Assembly (NCBI GenBank): GCA_020435185.1
Contig: JAGRAA010000092.1
Location: 1 to 9,675 of the forward strand
DNA length: 9,675 nucleotides
Reading direction: 5' to 3'
Origin: Bdellovibrionales bacterium
GTDB taxonomy: Bacteria; Bdellovibrionota; Bdellovibrionia; Bdellovibrionales; UBA1609
The position numbers were made by a program, and so were the translations under genes. Under the pieces are notes generated by a model. The model had not been told where the DNA came from and made no database searches. It saw only the letters and a list, made by a program, of their open reading frames with translations. Below are positions 1 to 7,163 of this stretch, piece by piece (the first letter of the stretch is position 1; each line of letters opens with the position of its first letter).

Positions 1-1771
1 CCCTACATCTTAATCTTATGTAATTAGGGGTAATTTCAACCAATTCATCCTCACTGATCCATTCCAAAGCTTTTTCTAAACTCAACTTGATCGGTGGAGT
101 TAAGCGGATCGCCTCGTCACTTCCTGAAGCTCTGACATTGGACAACTTTTTTTCTCGACAGGCATTTACATTCATTTCGATACCGTTCATCGACTCGCCT
201 ATCACCATGCCTTCATAAACTTCAGTTCCGGGATCAATAAACATCGGCCCTCTGTCTTCTAAGTTAAATAAAGCATACCCGGTCGCAGCTCCTTTACGAT
301 CGGAGACAATAGCCCCTGTTTTTCTCGTTGGAATAGGACCTTTATAGGGTTCATAACCTTCAAATTGAGTATTTAGTAAGCCTGAGCCTCTTGTGTCTGT
401 CAAAAATTCAGAACGATATCCAATAAGTCCTCGGGAAGGAATCAAAAATTCTATTCTCGTCCGACCTGACTCTTTGTTATCCATGTTCATTAAAATCCCT
501 TTGCGCTCTCCCAATTTTTTGGTGACAGCACCAGAGTAATTTCCATCAATATCCACAACAACCTTTTCGATCGGCTCCAGTTTCTCTCCGTTTTCACCGG
601 TTTTAAATAAAACTTGTGGCTTACTGACTAACATTTCAAAGCCTTCTCTTCTCATCTGTTCGAATAATACAGAAAGTTGCAGCTCTCCTCGTCCGAGGAC
701 CTTCCACGTGTCGGTTTTTTCAGTGTCTTCTACTCTAATGGCCACGTTATAAAGAAGCTCTTTATCAAGTCTTTCTTTAATCTTTCTACTCGTTACTTGC
801 TTGCCGTCTTGTCCAGCAAAAGGAGAATCATTAACAGATAAATAGACTCCCACCGTTGGCTCTTCTACTTTTAATCGAGGAAGTATTTTAGGGTTTTCCA
901 CGCTCGTAACCGTATCCCCAATATATATATCCTTCATTCCTGCAACAACGACGATGTCTCCTGGCTCGGCTCGATCTATAGGAACCTGTTGACTGTCTTT
1001 AAACGTAAATAATGCCGTAACTTTAAATTTTTCTTCTTCTTTAGGATGAGAAACCAATAACTCCTGGCCCACTTCGATACTGCCCGATCGGATTCTACCG
1101 ACAGCCAACCTGCCCACATAGTCATTGTAGTCAATGTTTGCCACTAACAGCTGAAAGCTATCTGAGTTTTCAACTTGAGGAGCAGGGAATTTGTCTACAA
1201 TCCAATCCAATAGAACCGTAAAATTTGAAGAACGATCTAAAGGATCAAAGGTGGCCATACCCTCTTTCGCAATCGTATAAACCACTTCAAAGTCGGTTTG
1301 CTCATCAGAAGCATCTAAATCACAAAACAAATCAAAAATTTCGTTAATCACTTCGTCTATTCTAGCGTCTTGTCTATCGATTTTATTTACACAAACCAGT
1401 AGTTTTAAATTCTTTTCTAACGCTTGTTTCAATACAAATCTAGTTTGAGGAAGGGGACCCTCTGAAGCGTCTACGAGTAAAATCGCCCCATCAACCATAT
1501 CTAAAATTCGTTCGACTTCTCCGCCGAAATCACTATGTCCAGGAGTATCAACAATGTTTACCTTTACATCTTTATACGAAAAGGAGGCGTTTTTAGCCGA
1601 AATGGTGATTCCTCTTTCTTTTTCTAGATCCATGGAATCCATAAAACGCTCTTCAACCACTTGATTTTCATGAAAACTTCCGCTTTGTTTTAGAAGATGA
1701 TCGACGAGTGTTGTTTTACCGTGATCCACGTGTGCTATAATCGCAATATTTCGTATATTTTTAGCCAGCAT
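1..1771 (-). CDS. typA: Translational GTPase TypA/BipA (3' end cut by window edge)
   Basis: This is a ribosome-binding GTPase of the elongation-factor family, which acts on 50S assembly and on translation under stress or cold. Read from the ATG at 1771, the protein has a G1 loop AHVDHGKT (residues 13-20), switch I ERGITI (52-57), G3 DTPGH (75-79) and G4 NKID (129-132). The G5 region reads YTIAKEG where E. coli BipA has YASALNG. Domain II, the EF-G-like domains and the BipA-specific C-terminal domain follow, with the family-typical SRGLIGYRSEFLTDTRG stretch. The frame is open for 590 codons to the window edge. It ends in the LVEITPNYIRLRCR segment, which in E. coli BipA (607 residues) lies close to the C-terminus, so only about 15-20 residues are missing. 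A weak AAGGGC ribosome site precedes the ATG. The gene is divergent from the thioredoxin gene. Identification as TypA rather than LepA or EF-G is secure from the continuous family match. Confidence 0.97.
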   Translation of the reverse strand, partial: MLAKNIRNIAIIAHVDHGKTTLVDHLLKQSGSFHENQVVEERFMDSMDLEKERGITISAKNASFSYKDVKVNIVDTPGHSDFGGEVERILDMVDGAILLVDASEGPLPQTRFVLKQALEKNLKLLVCVNKIDRQDARIDEVINEIFDLFCDLDASDEQTDFEVVYTIAKEGMATFDPLDRSSNFTVLLDWIVDKFPAPQVENSDSFQLLVANIDYNDYVGRLAVGRIRSGSIEVGQELLVSHPKEEEKFKVTALFTFKDSQQVPIDRAEPGDIVVVAGMKDIYIGDTVTSVENPKILPRLKVEEPTVGVYLSVNDSPFAGQDGKQVTSRKIKERLDKELLYNVAIRVEDTEKTDTWKVLGRGELQLSVLFEQMRREGFEMLVSKPQVLFKTGENGEKLEPIEKVVVDIDGNYSGAVTKKLGERKGILMNMDNKESGRTRIEFLIPSRGLIGYRSEFLTDTRGSGLLNTQFEGYEPYKGPIPTRKTGAIVSDRKGAATGYALFNLEDRGPMFIDPGTEVYEGMVIGESMNGIEMNVNACREKKLSNVRASGSDEAIRLTPPIKLSLEKALEWISEDELVEITPNYIRLRCR

Positions 1772-1805
1772 TTTTTGCCCTTTTAATTGTGTACTGTTTT
1801 TTGAA

Positions 1806-1834
1806 ATTAAAGATGATTGCCTGAGCTGAGTTAA
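1806..1834 (-). promoter_or_regulatory. Probable sigma70-type promoter of typA
   Basis: Read on the minus strand, a TTAACT box (1829-1834) is separated by 17 bases from TTTAAT (1806-1811). This gives 4/6 and 5/6 matches to the -35 and -10 consensus. Transcription would start near 1799, leaving a leader of about 28 bases that contains the weak AAGGGC ribosome site. A second, poorer pair (TTGATC at 1881-1886, TATTGT at 1857-1862, 18-base spacer) lies upstream on the same strand. In such A+T-rich DNA chance matches are common, so this is a prediction only. Confidence 0.35.
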
Positions 1835-1950
1835 CCCTTTTTTAATTGAATGGCTAACAATAGAACGTAATTAGACCTTCGATCAAGAAAATACTTATTT
1901 CCGCATACCTTTTGCTATCTGGGCGCTCTTATGCTCAAATAAACACAACT

Positions 1951-1956
1951 AAGGAG
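1951..1956 (+). promoter_or_regulatory. Ribosome binding site fixing the thioredoxin start
   Basis: AAGGAG lies 6 bases before the ATG at 1963. It decides in favour of that ATG over the in-frame TTG-type extension beginning at 1912, which has no such site and would add 17 residues not seen in thioredoxins. Confidence 0.8.
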
Positions 1957-1962
1957 AATAAA

Positions 1963-2337
1963 ATGGCGACAATAGAGATCACCGATGCTAATTTCCGCGA
2001 AATTTATACCAATAATCAAACGGTTTTTCTTGATTTTTGGGCCCCTTGGTGTGGACCTTGCCGTATGTTCGGCCCCATTTTTGAAGCCGCTTCTGAAAAA
2101 CATCCAGACATTGTCTTTGGAAAGATAAATACAGAACAAGAGCAAAAATTAGCTGCCCACTTTGGAATTAGAAGTATCCCTACCATAATGGTCATTAAAG
2201 AGCAGATTGAAATTTTTTCTCAACCGGGAGCCATCGGGGAAGAGCACCTCACTGAGCTTATCCAAAAAGTAAACGAACTCGATATGAAAGAAGTAAAACA
2301 AAAAATTGCTGAAGAAGAAGCTAAAAACAGTAATTAG
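1963..2337 (+). CDS. trxA: Thioredoxin
   Basis: This is a cytoplasmic disulfide reductase of 124 residues, expected to pass electrons from thioredoxin reductase to target proteins. The classic active site WCGPC is at residues 29-33. It is preceded by the buried acid D24 (equivalent to E. coli Asp26) and followed by the cis-proline of the SIPT motif (P73). The order beta-FLDFWAPWCGPCR-helix-FGIRSIPT-strand is canonical. There is no signal peptide, so the protein should stay in the cytoplasm. It is about 15 residues longer than E. coli TrxA because of a charged helical tail (residues 104-124) rich in Glu and Lys. The start at 1963 is set by the AAGGAG site. The gene stands alone, divergent from typA and convergent with the ybbP-like gene, whose stop codon is only 12 bases away. 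The family is certain. Calling it the main TrxA rather than a paralogue is inference. Confidence 0.93.
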   Translation: MATIEITDANFREIYTNNQTVFLDFWAPWCGPCRMFGPIFEAASEKHPDIVFGKINTEQEQKLAAHFGIRSIPTIMVIKEQIEIFSQPGAIGEEHLTELIQKVNELDMKEVKQKIAEEEAKNSN

Positions 2338-2349
2338 TCCTAAAAACAT

Positions 2350-4884
2350 TCAAGAATTTGAAATTAATAAATTGGGTTTAACCCGCAGAGCTCTTCCTGT
2401 TGCTAACAACTGAATGAACAGAGAGAGTAGGACTGCTAGTAAAACAGTTGCCGCTGGATACTTCCAATTAACCACCCAAACCCCATCAAAAATATAATAA
2501 GATAATAACAAACTCATAACAACACTACCAAAAGCGCCCATTCCCGCCGAAAAGAATGTCACTATAGATGACTGCCATATAAACGATTTTCGTATAAGTG
2601 AAAATGAAGATCCTAAGCTTTTTAATAGCCCAATATCCTTACTGCGCGACTGGCTTTGATAGTTGGCTATTGAATAGAGAACCATAAAACCCGAAAACAA
2701 ACATAAAAGAGCCATAAACCTTAAAGCCCAACTCATTTGTTCAGTAATTGATTTGATTTTGGAAACCAACCTAGAAACATCGATAATTGATACGTTCGGC
2801 AAATTTTTTACAATAACATCTTGCAACTGAGTGGATCTCTCAAAAGAAAGATTAGGAAGAGTCGCAATATATGTTTTCGGTGCTTCATTAAGCACACCAT
2901 CTTGAAACTGTACGAAAAAATTAGGCTGAAAACTCTGCCACTTTACTTTTCTAAAATTAACTATTTTACCTTTTACATTTACTCCCTGAATATCAAACTC
3001 TAGAACGTCATTGATTTTCAGCTTTAACCTTTGCGCGAATCTTTTTTCTACAGAAACTTCTGCGATATCCGAATCAGAGGCTGTGTCACTGCTAAAATCC
3101 ACACCTTCTACGATTTCTTCAGAATCACTTAAAGAAGACCTATAAGATAGATTAAAACCTCTGTTTCTAAATCTTCTTTCTGTTTGCTCTTCTCTAGTGA
3201 GAGCTTCTGACTCTTCATCTCCTTTATCGAAGGGCGTATCGTTAACCGAGACCAGCCTAGCTCTAATCATTGGAGACAACTGCGTCAGCGAAACATGAAA
3301 AGCATCAATGGTTCTTTGAAGAGAATCTAATTGTTCTTCTTGAATATCAAACAGAAATAAACTCGGCAACTTACTAGATTCAGGACTATCTAATTCGGTA
3401 TTTAACGATGTCTGTAGCTGAGGAATCAGATTTAACAACAATACTCCTATTCCTATAGACAAGCCGCTAACTAAAGTAGACCACCTTAACCCTATCAAAT
3501 CTCTTATTGCCCATTTATAAGATAAAAATGGAAATTTAATCTGCTTTAGTAGTTTTAAAAAAACATTGAGAGCAACAAGCAACAAAGCCGCAACAAATAT
3601 AAATATTCCAATGAATAAGCTTCCTACATAATAAGATTTAGACTGCAAAATCGCTAATGCCCAAAAGATCAAAATTCCTGCGAGAAAAAATAAATAGGAG
3701 TACCTATTGGCTTTTAAACTATCCACGTTTTGATCAGACAAAAGATCTCTAATTTTAATCCCTTTAGCTTGGACAAGTAACGGGAGAGACACCATAAGAC
3801 TCCCAAATAGCCCTAAAGAAAAGGCGACCAATATGGTTCTCCAGCTAAAAATAAATTGAATCGATGTTGGTAAAATACCCGTAGAAGCCTTTATCATAAT
3901 CGGAACAATAAATAACGCGACCCCTGTTGAAAATAAACTGCCTAAAATACCTAGGCTCATAACCTTTATAAGGTAGATAAATACTATCTTGTTAAAGTTC
4001 AAACCAAGACTCATGTAGATCGCAATTTCTTTTATTTTTTTTCTTATATAAGAGCGAAATAGAAAATATATTCCCACTAAAGATAAAAATATTGCCGTCA
4101 ACGCCGTTAGACCTAAAAAATCGTTTAGATATCTTAAAAGACGACCCAAAAGCTCGCTAGCACTTTCATGGGTATCGACTTTTAAATCTGGATCCTGAAC
4201 ATTAGAGAAAACAAATTTACGGATTTGTTCTAATTTTTCTGAAGAGACCGAGGAGAATTTAAAGAGTACAGAGTGCCAAGCAATACTTCCTGGCCTTACC
4301 AAATGAGTCAATAGCAATTGACTCTTATCAACGTATATTCTGGGGGCCATACTCGTAGAGATTCCCATAGCAGAGTCATCTTTTACAACTCCCGCAATTT
4401 TAAAAACTTTTTCTCCTATTTTTAAATCTTCTCCCATCTCTACCGACAACTGACTTAAAATTTCAGGATAAACCCAAACCGTCGCTTGATCTTCAAGATC
4501 TGCAAACTCTCCGCGTTTTCTGTTTAACAAAATTTCGCCGTAAAAAGGAAAATCCTTTTCAATCCCTTTTATCTGTACCAGTCTAGATTTTCCAAGATCA
4601 TTTGAAACCATTGAAAAAATCTCTAACAATTCTACTTTTTGAAAGTCTTTGACTTGGCTTTGAACAAGCTCAACTTCTGTGTCTGTAATTGGTCTTCTTG
4701 CTGACAAAGAAAAATCTGCTCCCAAAGTCATTTTGGATTTTTCTTTTAATGTGTGATCAATTGAATCTTTAAAAAAATCGATGGCCACAAATCCGCACAA
4801 GCCGAATGATATATTCAACACAAACAGTATAGCAAACCTACGATCTAGCCATAAATCTCTGAAAAAATACTTGAACATTCTCAA
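2350..4884 (-). CDS. ybbP: YbbP-like ABC transporter permease with two FtsX domains
   Basis: This is an inner-membrane permease of 844 residues in the FtsX/LolCE/MacB superfamily; E. coli YbbP has 804. The first membrane helix is near residues 17-37, followed by a large periplasmic domain (about 40-250). The first FtsX block follows (helices near 255-277, 300-330 and 348-371). Then come two extra helices (about 396-413 and 419-443) and one near 468-487, a second periplasmic domain (about 490-715), and the second FtsX block (near 720-740, 772-798 and 808-828). This ten-helix layout is the YbbP pattern. The cytoplasmic coupling segments KEIAIYMSLG (285-294) and KDIGLLKSLG (749-758) are typical sites of contact with the ATPase. 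The second periplasmic domain contains an acidic stretch and an NRGFNLSYRSSL segment that resembles the family's conserved NLTWS region. The start is TTG, overlapping the upstream stop as TTGA. An in-frame ATG two codons later (4878) is possible, but GGA lies about 9 bases before the TTG. Transport of hydrophobic substrates is inferred from the family. Confidence 0.88.
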   Translation of the reverse strand: MRMFKYFFRDLWLDRRFAILFVLNISFGLCGFVAIDFFKDSIDHTLKEKSKMTLGADFSLSARRPITDTEVELVQSQVKDFQKVELLEIFSMVSNDLGKSRLVQIKGIEKDFPFYGEILLNRKRGEFADLEDQATVWVYPEILSQLSVEMGEDLKIGEKVFKIAGVVKDDSAMGISTSMAPRIYVDKSQLLLTHLVRPGSIAWHSVLFKFSSVSSEKLEQIRKFVFSNVQDPDLKVDTHESASELLGRLLRYLNDFLGLTALTAIFLSLVGIYFLFRSYIRKKIKEIAIYMSLGLNFNKIVFIYLIKVMSLGILGSLFSTGVALFIVPIMIKASTGILPTSIQFIFSWRTILVAFSLGLFGSLMVSLPLLVQAKGIKIRDLLSDQNVDSLKANRYSYLFFLAGILIFWALAILQSKSYYVGSLFIGIFIFVAALLLVALNVFLKLLKQIKFPFLSYKWAIRDLIGLRWSTLVSGLSIGIGVLLLNLIPQLQTSLNTELDSPESSKLPSLFLFDIQEEQLDSLQRTIDAFHVSLTQLSPMIRARLVSVNDTPFDKGDEESEALTREEQTERRFRNRGFNLSYRSSLSDSEEIVEGVDFSSDTASDSDIAEVSVEKRFAQRLKLKINDVLEFDIQGVNVKGKIVNFRKVKWQSFQPNFFVQFQDGVLNEAPKTYIATLPNLSFERSTQLQDVIVKNLPNVSIIDVSRLVSKIKSITEQMSWALRFMALLCLFSGFMVLYSIANYQSQSRSKDIGLLKSLGSSFSLIRKSFIWQSSIVTFFSAGMGAFGSVVMSLLLSYYIFDGVWVVNWKYPAATVLLAVLLSLFIQLLATGRALRVKPNLLISNS

Positions 4885-5540
4885 TTTAAAAATCCATTAG
4901 CCATTTGTAGTTTTACACGACAAGATTGTGCTAACTGTTCATCATGAGTAACTAGAATCAACGTCATTTTCATCTCTTCAACCAGATCAAAAAGCAATTT
5001 CATAACTATTTGCCCTGTCTTTTGATCTAAATTGCCACTCGGCTCATCGGCCAGAAGTAGTTTTGGCCGTGAAATAAATGCTCTTGCAATAGCCACTCTT
5101 TGCTTTTCGCCTCCGCTGAGTTGATCTGGTAAGTGATGAGCTCGGTCCTCTAACCCCACTTGCGCTAAAGCCTCAATGGCGTTTTTTTCGACATTCTTTT
5201 TTCCTAAAATTTCTAGAGGAACCGAAACATTCTCCAATGCTGTCAAATGTTGAATAAGATGAAATTGTTGAAAAACAATGCCTATATTTTGCGCTCTAAA
5301 ATTTGTCATTTCTTTTTCAGAGAACTTGCAAATATTTTTTCCATTAATCTTGATCTCTCCAGCGTCAGCCTCGTCTAGACCTCCCAGCAAAGATAACAAC
5401 GTAGTTTTACCACTTCCCGATCTACCAATGATCGAAACCGTACTCCCCTCTTCAACCGAAAAACTCACATCATTTACTGCTGGTATTATAATTTGTCCTT
5501 GATGATATTTTTTTTCTATGTGAGATGCCTCTAAAATCAT
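4881..5540 (-). CDS. ybbA: YbbA-like ABC transporter ATP-binding protein
   Basis: This is a cytoplasmic ATPase of 219 residues in the LolD/MacB/YbbA group, which should power the ybbP-like permease encoded immediately downstream. All nucleotide-binding motifs are intact: Walker A GRSGSGKT (39-46), Q-loop Q91, signature LSGGE (141-145), Walker B LLLADE (161-166), D-loop GNLD (169-172) and switch histidine H199. There is no accessory domain, and the length matches the 220-230 residues usual for this group. The ATG overlaps the upstream tesA-like stop as ATGA. An AAAGGA ribosome site (5545-5550) sits only 4 bases before it, and the gene's own stop overlaps the permease start. These overlaps indicate translational coupling of all three genes. 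LolD would look similar in sequence; the YbbA assignment rests on the YbbP-like partner and the tesA-like neighbour. Confidence 0.93.
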   Translation of the reverse strand: MILEASHIEKKYHQGQIIIPAVNDVSFSVEEGSTVSIIGRSGSGKTTLLSLLGGLDEADAGEIKINGKNICKFSEKEMTNFRAQNIGIVFQQFHLIQHLTALENVSVPLEILGKKNVEKNAIEALAQVGLEDRAHHLPDQLSGGEKQRVAIARAFISRPKLLLADEPSGNLDQKTGQIVMKLLFDLVEEMKMTLILVTHDEQLAQSCRVKLQMANGFLN

Positions 5541-6145
5541 AAGGTCCTTTCAATAAAAGGAAGCACGGTTTTAGCTATAATTTTATGTCCTTCTGAATTT
5601 GGATGTATTCCATCAGACAGATTTAAACTTTTTATGCCACCCACTTGTTTAAGTAAAAACGGTATAAAAACTACAGAAGGAGATTTGGAGATTTTCAAAA
5701 AAACTCCTTCAAACTGCTTTCTATATTTTTCTCCATAATTATAAGGCAACTTCATTCCAGCAAAAATAACCTTCAGTTTATTCTCCTCAGCTAAAGCAAT
5801 ACACCGCCGAAGGTTAGCCTCAGTAGATTTTAAATCTATTCCTCTCAAGCCGTCGTTGCCTCCCAAACCGATAAAAACAACATCTGGCTTCGACTTGAGT
5901 TGCCACTTGAGTCTAGAGACACAGCTTGCTGAAGTTGAACCACTTATTCCAGCATTCACAATTTTTACTTTTAATGCCTTTTCATTTAATTGCTTCTCTA
6001 TCAACGCGGGAAAGGCTTGATCTTTTTCTACACCATATCCTGCCGTCAAAGAATCACCAATAAATACAATTTTTTTAACCACTTGGGCCTGCGAAACTAA
6101 GTTAAAACACAAAACTAAATAAGCGAGCATACTTCGTAAATACAT
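5537..6145 (-). CDS. tesA: TesA-like SGNH hydrolase (lysophospholipase/thioesterase/arylesterase)
   Basis: This is a 202-residue SGNH/GDSL esterase close in length to E. coli TesA (208), which hydrolyses lysophospholipids, acyl-thioesters and aryl esters in the periplasm. The four blocks are visible: block I GDSL with nucleophile S32, block II NAGISG with G66, block III GGND with N97, and block V DGIHP with D178 and H181. Residues 1-20 form a signal peptide: R4, then a hydrophobic stretch LAYLVLCFNLV, and a likely cut after SQA. C13 is not in a proper lipobox, because L12 precedes it. The gene is first in an operon with the ybbA- and ybbP-like genes and overlaps ybbA by 4 bases. In E. coli, tesA is adjacent to ybbAP but divergent. 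No good ribosome site precedes the ATG, which fits the predicted leaderless transcript. The exact substrate cannot be read from sequence. Confidence 0.93.
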   Translation of the reverse strand: MYLRSMLAYLVLCFNLVSQAQVVKKIVFIGDSLTAGYGVEKDQAFPALIEKQLNEKALKVKIVNAGISGSTSASCVSRLKWQLKSKPDVVFIGLGGNDGLRGIDLKSTEANLRRCIALAEENKLKVIFAGMKLPYNYGEKYRKQFEGVFLKISKSPSVVFIPFLLKQVGGIKSLNLSDGIHPNSEGHKIIAKTVLPFIERTL

Positions 6146-6151
6146 CGCTTT

Positions 6152-6180
6152 AATGTAATGGAGACCCTATGATTTTTCAA
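6152..6180 (-). promoter_or_regulatory. Probable sigma70-type promoter of the tesA-ybbA-ybbP operon
   Basis: On the minus strand TTGAAA (6175-6180, 5/6 match to -35) is followed after exactly 17 bases by TACATT (6152-6157, 4/6 match to -10). Counting 7 bases on from the -10 box puts +1 at 6145, the A of the tesA-like ATG, so the mRNA would be leaderless. The absence of a Shine-Dalgarno sequence before that ATG agrees with this. The prediction rests on box matches and spacing alone. Confidence 0.4.
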
Positions 6181-6211
6181 TAAATGATTAAAATGATTTT
6201 AGTTTTTAGCA

Positions 6212-7162
6212 TTGACTACCGATACAAAATCTATGAATGACAAAGACCTCAATATCGAGACCATAAAAACTCAGCTCGACCAAAAGAACATGAGTCTTCC
6301 TATGGATATTGTTTTATTTATTGGGTTTGAGGTCTCAAAGCTCTCTCTCTCGCAACCTGATAAAATCCCTTACGTTAGTCCAGAAAATATTTTCGTCACC
6401 TCAGACGGACAGGTTATGGTGGTTCCCCATGGAGATAAACATGGCCACTCATTAGGCGAAAGCCTTTGCTCTCTCATCCAATTTATGGTCAAAAATAGCT
6501 CCTATGACACTAATACACCGGGGTTTGAGGAACTCATTCAAAAAACGAATGACCTCTCTTCAAATCAAAGAACAACGGCCGAAGACTTTAAACTATTGTT
6601 TCAAAAAATAGAGCGTGAGCATTATAGAAACCCAAATATTCTAAGGAAGGTCTCTCGCTGGATAAATCAATTTGAGTACAAAGTAGAGCAAGACTCTAAT
6701 GTTCTCTCTTTCGCTCAAGCTCAAAAATCACAATATCTGTTAGCTCAAAAAAAACTTTATAAAACCAGTCAAATTGCAAAGGCGATTTTGTTAACCAGTT
6801 TTGTTGCCGTTATAATAAATTTCGTGCAAACCTTCAATTCCAGTCAAAATACTCGAGACGTTGCTTCGGTTAATGATTTCGATCGCACTTTTTCTGATAT
6901 TGAAATTGATATCAAAGAAAATCGTTTTGATTTGGCAGAAGATGCTCTTTCTGCCATAGAAAAAGAGAACCGAGGGGCCGAATGGGTTTCTAGCATGGAA
7001 GAGCTTGTCTTAGGCAAAGTACGTTCGATTCTCAAAGACGGTTACCTCAACGAAAAAACCCGGCAAGAAAAAATGGTCGAACTTATCCTAAATTACCAAG
7101 ACCTTTATCCTGAACTCAAAAGTTCAGAACGTCTCAATCGGCTTTTATCACAAGATCAGTAA
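6212..7162 (+). CDS. Single-pass membrane protein with degenerate kinase C-lobe-like domain
   Basis: I do not recognise a named family. Residues about 13-135 follow the order of a Ser/Thr kinase C-lobe. Helices like alpha-D and alpha-E (13-47) lead to YVSPENIFVTSDGQVMVV (54-71), which parallels the HRDVSPENxLVTxDGQVKVIDFG loop of deltaproteobacterial kinases. SLGESLCSLI (80-89) resembles alpha-F. FEELIQKTNDLSSNQRTTAEDF (105-126) resembles the alpha-H to alpha-I region, with the conserved Arg as R120. The ATP-binding N-lobe is absent, the catalytic Asp is Y54, DFG is replaced by PHG (72-74), and the activation segment is almost gone. N59 remains. No catalysis is expected. A basic stretch (172-190) precedes one membrane helix (about 189-208). 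The tail (209-316) should be periplasmic and is helical, faintly TPR-like at 236-275. The TTG start at 6212 and the ATG at 6233 are both possible; neither has a ribosome site. The gene ends one base from marC. The kinase relationship is my inference from motif order. Confidence 0.75.
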   Translation: MTTDTKSMNDKDLNIETIKTQLDQKNMSLPMDIVLFIGFEVSKLSLSQPDKIPYVSPENIFVTSDGQVMVVPHGDKHGHSLGESLCSLIQFMVKNSSYDTNTPGFEELIQKTNDLSSNQRTTAEDFKLLFQKIEREHYRNPNILRKVSRWINQFEYKVEQDSNVLSFAQAQKSQYLLAQKKLYKTSQIAKAILLTSFVAVIINFVQTFNSSQNTRDVASVNDFDRTFSDIEIDIKENRFDLAEDALSAIEKENRGAEWVSSMEELVLGKVRSILKDGYLNEKTRQEKMVELILNYQDLYPELKSSERLNRLLSQDQ

Positions 7163-7163
7163 C

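Larger units (their letters stand above)
1772..1962. other. Divergent intergenic region between typA and the thioredoxin gene
   Basis: These 191 bases separate two divergently transcribed genes. They hold the probable typA promoter(s) on the minus strand and the thioredoxin ribosome site on the plus strand. I could not pick a convincing promoter for the thioredoxin gene; TATCTG near 1916 and TATGCT near 1930 are -10-like but lack a good -35 partner. I see no RNA gene, riboswitch-like structure or repeat beyond a short CTGAG-CTGAG doublet at 1821-1830. Confidence 0.5.

Noticed and set aside
1240..1300. TypA G5 region reads YTIAKEG instead of YASALNG, considered as loss of the GTPase G5 motif
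   Set aside because: G5 is the most variable GTPase motif and all other G motifs are intact, so this looks like ordinary family variation.
1912..1962. An in-frame extension of the thioredoxin gene starting at a TTG at 1912
   Set aside because: It would add 17 residues without a signal peptide or family match, whereas AAGGAG lies 6 bases before the ATG at 1963.
2321..2348. Direct repeat CTAAAAACA (2321-2329 and 2340-2348) across the thioredoxin stop, resembling a target-site duplication
   Set aside because: It is only nine A-rich bases, with nothing inserted between the copies and no mobile-element signature. Chance is the simplest explanation.
6095..6145. TesA-like signal peptide considered as a lipoprotein signal because of C13
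   Set aside because: The residue before the Cys is Leu, not Gly, Ala or Ser, and a better signal peptidase I site (SQA) lies downstream.
6169..6240. Short ATG-initiated frames between the tesA-like and kinase-like genes (for example from 6184 to a TGA at 6238-6240)
   Set aside because: They are fewer than 20 codons, without a ribosome site, and overlap the kinase-like gene out of frame. There is no sign of coding.
7110..7127. Hairpin CTGAACT-CAAA-AGTTCAG considered as a bidirectional terminator for the kinase-like gene and marC
   Set aside because: It lies inside coding sequence and has no T-run on either strand. It is mentioned in the convergent-pair finding but not called as a terminator.
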